In this document: piece by piece, positions 1 through 12,132 of the stretch
Position numbering within the stretch: position 1 is the first letter of the stretch
Layout of the letters: every line of letters starts with the position of its first letter
Position numbers and translations under genes: made by a program
From: Pisaster brevispinus
Lineage: Eukaryota > Echinodermata > Asteroidea > Forcipulatida > Asteriidae
Assembly (NCBI GenBank): GCA_023634235.1
Contig: JAMKCF010000165.1
Span: 38,870 to 102,869 of the forward strand
Reading direction: 5' to 3'
Length of the DNA: 64,000 bases
The notes under the pieces: model-generated
Databases searched by the model: none
Seen by the model: only the letters and a program-made list of their open reading frames with translations
What the model was told of the DNA's origin: nothing

Positions 1-488
1 CCGACACCCACCATTCTTAATGTTAGACGTCATGGCGATACTCCCGAAACTGTTTCTTGTTATGGCAAAGGAAACTCAACCGTCCGTGGGGGAGTCTTTT
101 CCCTTTTCCAAAATGGAGGTGGAATTCTATTGATACTGTTTTTATAAGTTGTTTGTTGGTCCCCCACGTAATGTTTGGGGTATTATTCAATGAAGTTGTT
201 TGTTGAGGGTTGAAATCTGTTTACAAGTCCTTTCTTGCGCTTTTAATTTGTGTTTGTTTTGTTTTGTTTTTGTTGTATTTTTCCTCCCCTCTTTTCTTTT
301 CGTCTTCAACAAATTACTTCTCAGACAATAATGAGCTGCCAACCGTATTCCGTTAAGCATAATTATTTTCTACGATTACTTAGTTTTTCCTATGCTTAAG
401 CAGCTACCTCCATTGTGTCAGCTTTGGCCCCGATGATGACCACTCAAGCGGTTCTGGCGGGATTTGCCCTGAATGGCCATGAGCAAAT
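1..488. other. H4-H3 intergenic spacer (first copy, partial)
   Basis: AT-rich spacer upstream of the first H3 gene, starting part way through the repeat unit. It holds a TTTG-rich and CT-rich low-complexity stretch around 230-305 and no supported gene. Homologous spacers precede each H3. In units 8-10 an 11-bp block is missing just after GGAATTCTAT (compare about 128-145 here with 51280-51290), and the tract following TTTGTTGTATTTTTCC is longer in units 4-7. Confidence 0.85.
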
Positions 489-548
489 CCAATTGCGTCC
501 CCGCCTTTGTCAGGGGCGATCCTTCAACGGGCATCCCAATCCTTTAAG
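489..548 (+). promoter_or_regulatory. H3 promoter: two CCAAT boxes and a TTTAAG TATA-like box
   Basis: CCAAT occurs at 489-493 and again at 536-540, followed directly by TTTAAG at 543-548, about 60 bp before the H3 start codon. Transcription would be expected to start near 573. The octamer-like ATGAGCAAAT sits just before the first CCAAT. The same block precedes all ten H3 copies at the same spacing. Confidence 0.55.
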
Positions 549-595
549 AGGAGCTGCTATGCTGGCGACTTGGACCACAACTTTGAAAACAGTAA

Positions 596-1015
<420 letters not shown>

Positions 1016-1040
1016 GAAACTCGTTTCTACTAAACAAAAC

Positions 1041-1056
1041 GGCTCTTTTCAGAGCC
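1041..1056 (+). terminator. Histone 3' stem-loop and HDE of H3
   Basis: GGCTCTTTTCAGAGCC forms a 6-bp stem with a TTTC loop, the canonical site for stem-loop-binding protein. It is followed by ACCACTTC and the purine-rich AAAGAGA (1068-1074) that would pair with U7 snRNA. Cleavage is expected between them, giving a non-polyadenylated mRNA. Confidence 0.95.
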
Positions 1057-1074
1057 ACCACTTCTTTAAAGAGA

Positions 1075-1774
1075 TTTTGTAATCATGCCCTGTGTTATCG
1101 TTCTCCGTTTTATTTCCTTCAAACTTACAAAAATTGATTTTAACTAGATCCCCTTATTACATAAGTTAGCTTCCTCAACAAGTATAACAGAAAACATGTT
1201 TCCAATGTTGAATGTGGCCCCTTTCTGGCATGACTTCAATAGCCTGCTCTATAATTGCAGATTCACAGATTATAACTGTAAACTGTTACATTACATCGTT
1301 TTTTTCTCTTTTTTTTTCTTCTCTTCTTTTCTTTTCAGTGGGTGACTATCACCCCACGCACTCACTAGCTCGCCCGCTCGTCCATTATTTTATTCACTTC
1401 CATTCATTGTCTGTTAAAAATTGATACATTTTTGTATCCACCCATTTCTTTGGGATTGGCGCTCTATGTTTTTGTGCATATTTCTTCTTCTTGGGAAATA
1501 ATCGGTACACTAAAATTAGTATGAATGTAATTTGGTTGGTTTGAACTGGACCAAAGTGAGGTTCTATTTCGTTTATATTAAAAATAATAGTAACTGTTTG
1601 TTTTCAATGGTTGCCTGCCCAATTCAAACACCCATTTCGGGAAGGGGAAGTTTTGGACCCCCCCCCCCCCTACTGGTTGTACAATATTAGAAAATCACCA
1701 GACCGCTTCACTGCCCACAGGGTGAGGCGCGAATTGTAACAATGGCCACTGGACACCGGATCCTCCAGGCGCAG
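1075..1774. other. H3-H2B spacer
   Basis: About 700 bp with no supported gene. Notable content is a long pyrimidine tract ending in TTTTCAG at about 1289-1339, which superficially resembles a 3' splice site, and a C homopolymer at about 1658-1670 that varies in length between units. Differences here separate the unit types: TAAAAATAATAG (units 1, 2, 8-10) versus TAAAAGTAATAG (units 3-7), and the exact composition of the pyrimidine tract. Confidence 0.8.
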
Positions 1775-1807
1775 TATAAAGCTAAACGTTCTCCGTTGTA
1801 CGGGCCA
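1775..1807 (+). promoter_or_regulatory. H2B core promoter: TATAAA and CATCAG cap
   Basis: A perfect TATAAA at 1775-1780 lies 88 bp before the H2B ATG. CCATCAG about 30 bp downstream (A at 1807) fits an initiator, giving a 5' UTR of about 56 nt. The block is conserved in all nine complete H2B copies. For the tenth copy the window ends just before the TATA box. Confidence 0.8.
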
Positions 1808-1862
1808 TCAGTCTGATTTTGTCTATCAATTCAGTACGCTTCAAATAAACACTCTAGTCACC

Positions 1863-2234
1863 ATGCCTCCTAAAGCAAGTGGAAAGGGACAGAAGAAAGC
1901 CGGTAACACCAAGGGTCCACTCCGGACAGACAAGAAGAGGCGACGTCGCCGCAAGGAGAGCTACGGAATTTACATCTACAAGGTCATGAAGCAGGTCCAT
2001 CCCGACACGGGAATTTCGAGCAAGGCGATGTCCATCATGAACAGCTTCGTAAACGATATCTTCGAGCGCATTGCCGCCGAGTCTTCTCGATTGGCACACT
2101 ACAACAAGAAATCAACCATCACCAGCCGAGAGGTCCAGACTGCAGTTCGACTCCTTCTCCCCGGTGAGCTGGTGGCCAAGCACGCTGTCAGTGAGGGCAC
2201 CAAGGCGGTCACCAAGTACACAACTTCAAAATAA
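1863..2234 (+). CDS. H2B: Histone H2B, unit 1, with an inserted valine
   Basis: Core histone H2B, partner of H2A in the nucleosomal dimer. The basic tail ([14 protein letters not shown], then RRRRRK) leads into the fold ([22 protein letters not shown]) and ends AVTKYTTSK, with the ubiquitin-acceptor lysine in VTKY. This copy is 123 residues. The other eight are 122, because a GTG codon at 2172-2174 inserts Val between Leu103 and Ala (GEL-V-AKHAV, Met counted). The insertion sits at the start of the C-terminal alphaC helix and looks like slippage of TGG/GTG in CTGGTGGCC. The start is fixed by the MPPK tail and the TATA spacing. Stem-loop is at 2264-2279 and HDE at 2292-2300. Whether this variant is expressed or tolerated cannot be told from sequence; a consensus or assembly error is the alternative. 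Confidence 0.97.
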   Translation: MPPKASGKGQKKAGNTKGPLRTDKKRRRRRKESYGIYIYKVMKQVHPDTGISSKAMSIMNSFVNDIFERIAAESSRLAHYNKKSTITSREVQTAVRLLLPGELVAKHAVSEGTKAVTKYTTSK

Positions 2235-2263
2235 GCTGGCCCGAGGTCATGCATAATCCAAAC

Positions 2264-2279
2264 GGCTCTTTTCAGAGCC
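2264..2279 (+). terminator. Histone 3' stem-loop and HDE of H2B
   Basis: GGCTCTTTTCAGAGCC is followed by AACACATTTCCC and the HDE AAAGAGAGA at 2292-2300. The trailing sequence begins AACAC rather than the ACCAC of the H3 and H4 genes. Confidence 0.95.
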
Positions 2280-2300
2280 AACACATTTCCCAAAGAGAGA

Positions 2301-2989
2301 TTTAAACATGCGTGTCGTATTGACTTCCTCCGCCATCCCCCCACCATCCCTCCACAGTTTTTATCACATAAAATAACATAACATGATTTTATTACAAGAA
2401 CATTATTTCATGGTGTTACAAGAACCTTAATTTATTAAGATATAACCTTAATTTATGATGAGTAGGTCCTTCCTGCCGTTTCTTTCCGCTTTTAAAGTTT
2501 ATAATTTCATATAAAGAAGAAGTTAATTATTCGAGTCCAAATCATCTTGAACAATGTTTTAATAAGCTAGTTTATCATTTTTTGGCGTTTATAGGCACAT
2601 GCATTGCTCATTTTAAACTTCTGTTCTTTTTTGGTATTTCCTTCTCTGATTATAGGCAGTTCAAAGGCCACGCTCGGCTTTCATAAGTTTCTGGATGCAA
2701 CTGTGACATCGAGTTAAGTGAGGGTCAACACATCCAACTTGAAGGCGTACATACATTTTGGGTAGGTTGCACTTTACCTTTCCTTTTTTTTTGGGGGGGG
2801 GGGCCGCTGGTTGTCTTGATGCCATACTCTACTTCAACATCACGACAACATTAATTTACACAATTTAAACAAAGAGAAACAAATTTAATCTAAATATATA
2901 CACAAACAAACACACACCAAAAAAAACAACAACATGACGTTTGTTTGTCACTTTGGGTCATTGATGTTTTTGCTGTTGTTGTTGTTGTT

Positions 2990-3022
<33 letters not shown>

Positions 3023-3160
3023 CTTCTCCTTCTTTTCCGTGGGTGGGAACCACAGTAATTATCCCTCAATCCACCAGCGTGCTGCCGCTGGTCGGCCCCG
3101 CCGAGGAGAATGCTCCGCTGACCCCGGACCCCCGGGCGCGTCCATGCGAGGAGAAACCTG
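2301..3160. other. H2B-H2A spacer
   Basis: About 860 bp without a supported gene. It contains AT-rich sequence with CCTTAATTTA repeats (about 2424-2456), a T-run/G-run junction at about 2787-2802, a CA-rich stretch near 2901-2933, and the GTT/GTC microsatellite at 2972-3022. I looked at 2650-2780 (GGCCACGCTCGGCTTTC region), a GC-richer island, for a small RNA gene and could not match it to U1, U4, U5, U6, U7 or a tRNA. Confidence 0.75.
2972..3022 (+). repeat. (GTT)n(GTC)n trinucleotide microsatellite, one per unit
   Basis: A run of GTT repeats passes into GTC repeats ahead of every H2A gene. Equivalent tracts are 8528-8578, 14075-14122, 19631-19669, 25167-25205, 30711-30749, 41312-41350, 54102-54152 and 59651-59701. 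Units 4-7 have the short version (39 bp) and units 1, 2, 8 and 9 the long version (51 bp). It makes long poly-Ser, Leu or Thr reading frames that are not genes. Confidence 0.95.
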
Positions 3161-3221
3161 ATTGGTGCATTCAGGATCCCCCAGAACGCCATAAGTACCC
3201 TCCTGACAGTCCACGGTGTCA
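3161..3221 (+). promoter_or_regulatory. H2A promoter: inverted CCAAT, ATAAGTA box, TCATTCC cap
   Basis: ATTGG (inverted CCAAT) is at 3161-3165, a TATA-like ATAAGTA at 3191-3197 and TCATTCC at 3219-3225. Placing the start at A3221 gives exactly 30 bp from the TATA-like box. PyCATTCPu is the cap motif known for sea urchin histone genes. The predicted 5' UTR is 64 nt. Confidence 0.65.
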
Positions 3222-3278
3222 TTCCCAAGAACTACAACGCTAAGCGTGTCTTTCAGTTTCTTGCTAAGTAAGTAATAA

Positions 3279-3662
<384 letters not shown>

Positions 3663-3693
3663 ATTCATATCTTGCTAGACTACTAAACCAAAC

Positions 3694-3708
3694 GGCTCTT
3701 ACGGAGCC
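3694..3708 (+). terminator. Variant 15-nt histone stem-loop and HDE of H2A
   Basis: GGCTCTTACGGAGCC is 15 nt instead of the usual 16. It folds either as five Watson-Crick pairs with a TTACG loop or as six pairs (the top one T-G) with a TAC loop. The loop lacks the usual TTTC. Flanks are normal (AAAC before, ACCAC after) and a good HDE, CAAAGAGAGA, follows at 3721-3730. The same variant is found in every H2A copy and in no H3, H2B or H4 copy. Confidence 0.9.
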
Positions 3709-3730
3709 ACCACATTAATCCAAAGAGAGA

Positions 3731-4518
3731 TTCTAAACTTGATTGCATTTGTAAGGCCCCGAAGTTAAATTAGAAATTATTCCTTATGATTCCTTTCTTT
3801 GGTTTCTTCACATGACTTTCTTTTCCATCCAGCTTTTCTTTTTAAAACATAAACAAGCGGGTTTATCACTTCATTAAAAAAAGTCCTACAGAGAACAGAA
3901 AAACATTAAATTTTGTTGCTACTCGTTAAAAAACACCAAAAAACCAAGGTGAAAACAACGTCTGCGAAATATTAACGAACGAAATTGCTTAGCACACCCA
4001 ACCCCATGCAACAACAAGGTGAAAAATATAATCTGGAGAGAGGCTCTATCCTCTTTTTATGTCTCGATCCATTAATCTTTGTATTTCCGCCTTTCTTTCC
4101 TAAACCCCGCTGTTTTGTTTTATTCAGTATTTTCCCCCTTCTCTAATTCCGCAAACCGCCCGTAGCGTGTGTGTGTGTACACACAGTACATCACACACAT
4201 GTTGTTTCTATGTACAATTTTTATGCGTAATGAGCATCCCACAGCGAGTACTGTGTTGTGTTTTGCGCGTTTGCAATGTCCATTGTCTTAACGCGCGCGA
4301 AAACAAAAATAGACACGCGCGACAAACACTTCCCACCCAGGCAACACTGTACAACGTCAACATAAACTCAGAATTCACATGTACTTGCGTATAGCATGCG
4401 TTAACACTTGGTTGTATTGCAGTTTTCGTGCAAGCGCTTGCTTTGTGTACAATCAGAGTTGCGGTATATTTTGCACCCCCAATGTTTCCCGTGTGTGGCG
4501 AGTTGGCAAAAAGTAACA
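3731..4518. other. H2A-U2 spacer
   Basis: About 790 bp with no supported gene. AT-rich first half; then a GT/AC alternating inverted stretch (GTGTGTGTGTACACAC at about 4168-4183) and two CG-alternating blocks (ACGCGCGCG and CACGCGCGAC, about 4290-4322) that are partly complementary and prone to Z-DNA or cruciform structure. In units 3-9 one CG step nearby is TGCGTG instead of TGCGCG (about 4264). Confidence 0.75.
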
Positions 4519-4532
4519 GCGCCCTCTTGTGG
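4519..4532 (-). promoter_or_regulatory. CTCF-like motif 69-82 bp upstream of U2
   Basis: Read on the minus strand the sequence is CCACAAGAGGGCGC, which matches the CTCF core consensus CCASYAGRKGGCRS at 13 of 14 positions. It recurs at the same distance from U2 in every unit: 10075, 15628, 21166, 26702, 32246, 42847, 55659 and 61208 (start positions). It could instead be part of the U2 distal or proximal promoter; the sequence alone cannot decide. Confidence 0.4.
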
Positions 4533-4600
4533 CACCATGGCATCTCGTGTGACTCGTGTCATTTCGGAGGCTGCATTATTCTTGGGAAAACTTTGTGAGT
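4533..4600 (+). promoter_or_regulatory. U2 snRNA proximal promoter region
   Basis: The 68 bp before U2 are conserved in all units and should hold the proximal sequence element near -55 (GTGTGACTCGTGTCATT) and an AT-rich element ATTATTCTTGGG at about -27 to -16. I cannot name the PSE from sequence because it diverges between phyla. Units 1-2 have CATTTCGG where units 3-9 have CATTGCGG. Confidence 0.45.
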
Positions 4601-4789
4601 ATCGCTTCTCGGCCTTTTGGCTAAGATCATGTGTAGTATCTGTTCTTTTCAGAATAATATCTGAAATGCTGCTCATCGAGCAGCAAGTATATTAATCTGA
4701 TTTTTGGATGATCGGCCATGGAAGAGGGGCTTGCCCCGTCCTGGCCACGGGTTGGCCCGGTTTTGCACTACTGCCGGGATCGGCCCACA
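4601..4789 (+). ncRNA. U2: U2 spliceosomal snRNA, unit 1 (intact)
   Basis: U2 snRNA pairs with the intron branchpoint in the spliceosome. The 5' end ATCGCTTCTCGGCC and stem-loop I (GGCCTTTTGGCT) are near identical to human U2. The branchpoint-recognition sequence GTAGTA is at nt 33-38 (4633-4638). Stem-loop II (ATCTGTTCTTTTCAG onward), the Sm site GATTTTTGG near 4699-4707, stem-loop III (GGGGCTTGCCCC) and stem-loop IV (GGCCCGG...CCGGGATCGGCC with loop TTTTGCACTACTG) follow. The 3' end is estimated from stem IV to within a few bases. Nt 30 is U (GATCATG) where human U2 has the N6-methylated A30. The gene has the same orientation as the histone genes. Confidence 0.95.
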
Positions 4790-4926
4790 CTCCCCTCTTG
4801 GGGAAATCAATAAAAAAAAAGTCAGGTTTGATTTTCAACTTTTGTTTTGCTGAGATTGTCTTGAGTTTGTTTTGTTTGTCAACAAATCATGGATGGATTC
4901 GACGCCCACGTCCGCAACGCTTGCCT
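4790..4926. promoter_or_regulatory. U2 3' flank and H4 upstream region
   Basis: The 137-bp interval between U2 and the H4 TATA-like box must hold both the U2 3' processing signal and the H4 upstream elements. CAATAAAAAAAAAGTCAGG just after U2 is a candidate 3' box. In units 1-2 the H4 proximal stretch reads ATGGATGGATTCG; in units 3-9 it reads ATGGATGGTTTCG. Confidence 0.5.
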
Positions 4927-5330
<404 letters not shown>

Positions 5331-5367
5331 GCAGTAACCCTGCTAAGAATCCCACATTGAAAACAAC

Positions 5368-5383
5368 GGCTCTTTTCAGAGCC
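5368..5383 (+). terminator. Histone 3' stem-loop and HDE of H4
   Basis: GGCTCTTTTCAGAGCC with ACCAC after it, then AAAAGAGA (5397-5404) inside CAAAAAAGAGATAAAC, an A-richer HDE than in the other three genes. Confidence 0.95.
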
Positions 5384-5404
5384 ACCACAAGTTCAAAAAA
5401 GAGA

Positions 5405-6049
5405 TAAACAACTTGTCTATTCGTTTCCTACACTCCTATCTTCCTTTTGTTGTCCTATATTTCTGTTTAAATTACGTTTAAATACAAAGTACATAAAGTC
5501 TAAAACACTATTGGGGCACTCACTGTCCATAAGTAACATCGTTTAAACAAAATTAAAACCACCGACACCCACCATTCTTAATGTTAGACGTCATGGCGAT
5601 ACTCCCGAAACTGTTTCTTGTTATGGCAAAGGAAACTCAACCGTCCGTGGGGGAGTCTTTTCCCTTTTCCAAAATGGAGGTGGAATTCTATTGATACTGT
5701 TTTTATAAGTTGTTTGTTGGTCCCCCACGTAATGTTTGGGGTATTATTCAATGAAGTTGTTTGTTGAGGGTTGAAATCTGTTTACAAGTCCTTTCTTGCG
5801 CTTTTAATTTGTGTTTGTTTTGTTTTGTTTTTGTTGTATTTTTCCTCCCCTCTTTTCTTTTCGTCTTCAACAAATTACTTCTCAGACAATAATGAGCTGC
5901 CAACCGTATTCCGTTAAGCATAATTATTTTCTACGATTACTTAGTTTTTCCTATGCTTAAGCAGCTACCTCCATTGTGTCAGCTTTGGCCCCGATGATGA
6001 CCACTCAAGCGGTTCTGGCGGGATTTGCCCTGAATGGCCATGAGCAAAT
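5405..6049. other. H4-H3 spacer
   Basis: About 645 bp with AT-rich sequence, a GACGTCAT site (5587-5594, CRE-like) and a TTTG-rich run. No gene supported. This is the complete version of the spacer that begins the window. Confidence 0.75.
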
Positions 6050-6156
6050 CCAATTGCGTCCCCGCCTTTGTCAGGGGCGATCCTTCAACGGGCATCCCAA
6101 TCCTTTAAGAGGAGCTGCTATGCTGGCGACTTGGACCACAACTTTGAAAACAGTAA

Positions 6157-6576
<420 letters not shown>

Positions 6577-7422
6577 GAAACTCGTTTCTACTAAACAAAA
6601 CGGCTCTTTTCAGAGCCACCACTTCTTTAAAGAGATTTTGTAATCATGCCCTGTGTTATCGTTCTCCGTTTTATTTCCTTCAAACTTACAAAAATTGATT
6701 TTAACTAGATCCCCTTATTACATAAGTTAGCTTCCTCAACAAGTATAACAGAAAACATGTTTCCAATGTTGAATGTGGCCCCTTTCTGGCATGACTTCAA
6801 TAGCCTGCTCTATAATTGCAGATTCACAGATTATAACTGTAAACTGTTACATTACATCGTTTTTTTCTCTTTTTTTTTCTTCTCTTCTTTTCTTTTCAGT
6901 GGGTGACTATCACCCCACGCACTCACTAGCTCGCCCGCTCGTCCATTATTTTATTCACTTCCATTCATTGTCTGTTAAAAATTGATACATTTTTGTATCC
7001 ACCCATTTCTTTGGGATTGGCGCTCTATGTTTTTGTGCATATTTCTTCTTCTTGGGAAATAATCGGTACACTAAAATTAGTATGAATGTAATTTGGTTGG
7101 TTTGAACTGGACCAAAGTGAGGTTCTATTTCGTTTATATTAAAAATAATAGTAACTGTTTGTTTTCAATGGTTGCCTGCCCAATTCAAACACCCATTTCG
7201 GGAAGGGGAAGTTTTGGACCCCCCCCCCCCTACTGGTTGTACAATATTAGAAAATCACCAGACCGCTTCACTGCCCACAGGGTGAGGCGCGAATTGTAAC
7301 AATGGCCACTGGACACCGGATCCTCCAGGCGCAGTATAAAGCTAAACGTTCTCCGTTGTACGGGCCATCAGTCTGATTTTGTCTATCAATTCAGTACGCT
7401 TCAAATAAACACTCTAGTCACC

Positions 7423-7791
7423 ATGCCTCCTAAAGCAAGTGGAAAGGGACAGAAGAAAGCCGGTAACACCAAGGGTCCACTCCGGACAGACAAGAAGAGG
7501 CGACGTCGCCGCAAGGAGAGCTACGGAATTTACATCTACAAGGTCATGAAGCAGGTCCATCCCGACACGGGAATTTCGAGCAAGGCGATGTCCATCATGA
7601 ACAGCTTCGTAAACGATATCTTCGAGCGCATTGCCGCCGAGTCTTCTCGATTGGCACACTACAACAAGAAATCAACCATCACCAGCCGAGAGGTCCAGAC
7701 TGCAGTTCGACTCCTTCTCCCCGGTGAGCTGGCCAAGCACGCTGTCAGTGAGGGCACCAAGGCGGTCACCAAGTACACAACTTCAAAATAA
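7423..7791 (+). CDS. H2B: Histone H2B, unit 2
   Basis: The standard 122-residue form, without the extra valine of unit 1. TATAAA at 7335-7340; stem-loop at 7821-7836. Confidence 0.99.
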   Translation: MPPKASGKGQKKAGNTKGPLRTDKKRRRRRKESYGIYIYKVMKQVHPDTGISSKAMSIMNSFVNDIFERIAAESSRLAHYNKKSTITSREVQTAVRLLLPGELAKHAVSEGTKAVTKYTTSK

Positions 7792-8545
7792 GCTGGCCCG
7801 AGGTCATGCATAATCCAAACGGCTCTTTTCAGAGCCAACACATTTCCCAAAGAGAGATTTAAACATGCGTGTCGTATTGACTTCCTCCGCCATCCCCCCA
7901 CCATCCCTCCACAGTTTTTATCACATAAAATAACATAACATGATTTTATTACAAGAACATTATTTCATGGTGTTACAAGAACCTTAATTTATTAAGATAT
8001 AACCTTAATTTATGATGAGTAGGTCCTTCCTGCCGTTTCTTTCCGCTTTTAAAGTTTATAATTTCATATAAAGAAGAAGTTAATTATTCGAGTCCAAATC
8101 ATCTTGAACAATGTTTTAATAAGCTAGTTTATCATTTTTTGGCGTTTATAGGCACATGCATTGCTCATTTTAAACTTCTGTTCTTTTTTGGTATTTCCTT
8201 CTCTGATTATAGGCAGTTCAAAGGCCACGCTCGGCTTTCATAAGTTTCTGGATGCAACTGTGACATCGAGTTAAGTGAGGGTCAACACATCCAACTTGAA
8301 GGCGTACATACATTTTGGGTAGGTTGCACTTTACCTTTCCTTTTTTTTGGGGGGGGGGGCCGCTGGTTGTCTTGATGCCATACTCTACTTCAACATCACG
8401 ACAACATTAATTTACACAATTTAAACAAAGAGAAACAAATTTAATCTAAATATATACACAAACAAACACACACCAAAAAAAACAACAACATGACGTTTGT
8501 TTGTCACTTTGGGTCATTGATGTTTTTGCTGTTGTTGTTGTTGTT

Positions 8546-8578
<33 letters not shown>

Positions 8579-8834
8579 CTTCTCCTTCTTTTCCGTGGGT
8601 GGGAACCACAGTAATTATCCCTCAATCCACCAGCGTGCTGCCGCTGGTCGGCCCCGCCGAGGAGAATGCTCCGCTGACCCCGGACCCCCGGGCGCGTCCA
8701 TGCGAGGAGAAACCTGATTGGTGCATTCAGGATCCCCCAGAACGCCATAAGTACCCTCCTGACAGTCCACGGTGTCATTCCCAAGAACTACAACGCTAAG
8801 CGTGTCTTTCAGTTTCTTGCTAAGTAAGTAATAA

Positions 8835-9218
<384 letters not shown>

Positions 9219-10156
9219 ATTCATATCTTGCTAGACTACTAAACCAAACGGCTCTTACGGAGCCACCACATTAATCCAAAGAGAGATTCTAAACTTGATT
9301 GCATTTGTAAGGCCCCGAAGTTAAATTAGAAATTATTCCTTATGATTCCTTTCTTTGGTTTCTTCACATGACTTTCTTTTCCATCCAGCTTTTCTTTTTA
9401 AAACATAAACAAGCGGGTTTATCACTTCATTAAAAAAAGTCCTACAGAGAACAGAAAAACATTAAATTTTGTTGCTACTCGTTAAAAAACACCAAAAAAC
9501 CAAGGTGAAAACAACGTCTGCGAAATATTAACGAACGAAATTGCTTAGCACACCCAACCCCATGCAACAACAAGGTGAAAAATATAATCTGGAGAGAGGC
9601 TCTATCCTCTTTTTATGTCTCGATCCATTAATCTTTGTATTTCCGCCTTTCTTTCCTAAACCCCGCTGTTTTGTTTTATTCAGTATTTTCCCCCTTCTCT
9701 AATTCCGCAAACCGCCCGTAGCGTGTGTGTGTGTACACACAGTACATCACACACATGTTGTTTCTATGTACAATTTTTATGCGTAATGAGCATCCCACAG
9801 CGAGTACTGTGTTGTGTTTTGCGCGTTTGCAATGTCCATTGTCTTAACGCGCGCGAAAACAAAAATAGACACGCGCGACAAACACTTCCCACCCAGGCAA
9901 CACTGTACAACGTCAACATAAACTCAGAATTCACATGTACTTGCGTATAGCATGCGTTAACACTTGGTTGTATTGCAGTTTTCGTGCAAGCGCTTGCTTT
10001 GTGTACAATCAGAGTTGCGGTATATTTTGCACCCCCAATGTTTCCCGTGTGTGGCGAGTTGGCAAAAAGTAACAGCGCCCTCTTGTGGCACCATGGCATC
10101 TCGTGTGACTCGTGTCATTTCGGAGGCTGCATTATTCTTGGGAAAACTTTGTGAGT

Positions 10157-10345
10157 ATCGCTTCTCGGCCTTTTGGCTAAGATCATGTGTAGTATCTGTT
10201 CTTTTCAGAATAATATCTGAAATGCTGCTCATCGAGCAGCAAGTATATTAATCTGATTTTTGGATGATCGGCCATGGAAGAGGGGCTTGCCCCGTCCTGG
10301 CCACGGGTTGGCCCGGTTTTGCACTACTGCCGGGATCGGCCCACA
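10157..10345 (+). ncRNA. U2: U2 snRNA, unit 2 (intact)
   Basis: Same sequence as unit 1, with GTAGTA at 10189-10194. CTCF-like motif upstream at 10075-10088. Confidence 0.95.
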
Positions 10346-10484
10346 CTCCCCTCTTGGGGAAATCAATAAAAAAAAAGTCAGGTTTGATTTTCAACTTTTG
10401 TTTTGCTGAGATTGTCTTGAGTTTGTTTTGTTTGTCAACAAATCATGGATGGATTCGACGCCCACGTCCGCAACGCTTGCCTAA

Positions 10485-10886
<402 letters not shown>

Positions 10887-11712
10887 GCAGTAACCCTGCT
10901 AAGAATCCCACATTGAAAACAACGGCTCTTTTCAGAGCCACCACAAGTTCAAAAAAGAGATAAACAACTTGTCTATTCGTTTCCTACACTCCTATCTTCC
11001 TTTTGTTGTCCTATATTTCTGTTTAAATTACGTTTAAATACAAAGTACATAAAGTCTAAAACACTATTGGGGCACTCACTGTCCATAAGTAACATCGTTT
11101 AAACAAAATTAAAACCACCGACACCCACCATTCTTAATGTTAGACGTCATGGCGATACTCCCGAAACTGTTTCTTGTTATGGCAAAGGAAACTCAACCGT
11201 CCGTGGGGGAGTCTTTTCCCTTTTCCAAAATGGAGGTGGAATTCTATTGATACTGTTTTTATAAGTTGTTTGTTGGTCCCCCACGTAATGTTTGGGGTAT
11301 TATTCAATGAAGTTGTTTGTTGAGGGTTGAAATCTGTTTACAAGTCCTTTCTTGCGCTTTTAATTTGTGTTTGTTTTGTTTTGTTTTTGTTGTATTTTTC
11401 CTCCCCTCTTTTCTTTTCGTCTTCAACAAATTACTTCTCAGACAATAATGAGCTGCCAACCGTATTCCGTTAAGCATAATTATTTTCTACGATTACTTAG
11501 TTTTTCCTATGCTTAAGCAGCTACCTCCATTGTGTCAGCTTTGGCCCCGATGATGACCACTCAAGCGGTTCTGGCGGGATTTGCCCTGAATGGCCATGAG
11601 CAAATCCAATTGCGTCCCCGCCTTTGTCAGGGGCGATCCTTCAACGGGCATCCCAATCCTTTAAGAGGAGCTGCTATGCTGGCGACTTGGACCACAACTT
11701 TGAAAACAGTAA

Positions 11713-12132
<420 letters not shown>

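Noticed and set aside
1285..1339. Pyrimidine tract ending in CAG, resembling a 3' splice site
   Set aside because: No matching 5' splice site or exon is seen nearby, histone genes of this class are intronless, and the tract composition drifts between units.
2650..2780. GC-richer island in the H2B-H2A spacer as a possible small RNA gene
   Set aside because: It does not match U1, U4, U5, U6, U7, 5S or tRNA patterns that I know, and no Sm site with flanking stems is evident on either strand.
2890..3228. Poly-Thr, poly-Ser or poly-Leu reading frames before H2A
   Set aside because: They arise from the GTT/GTC microsatellite and change length between units; they overlap the H2A promoter.
4168..4322. 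GT/AC and CG alternating blocks as a possible replication origin or recombination site
   Set aside because: Only simple-sequence character can be seen; nothing specific supports a function.
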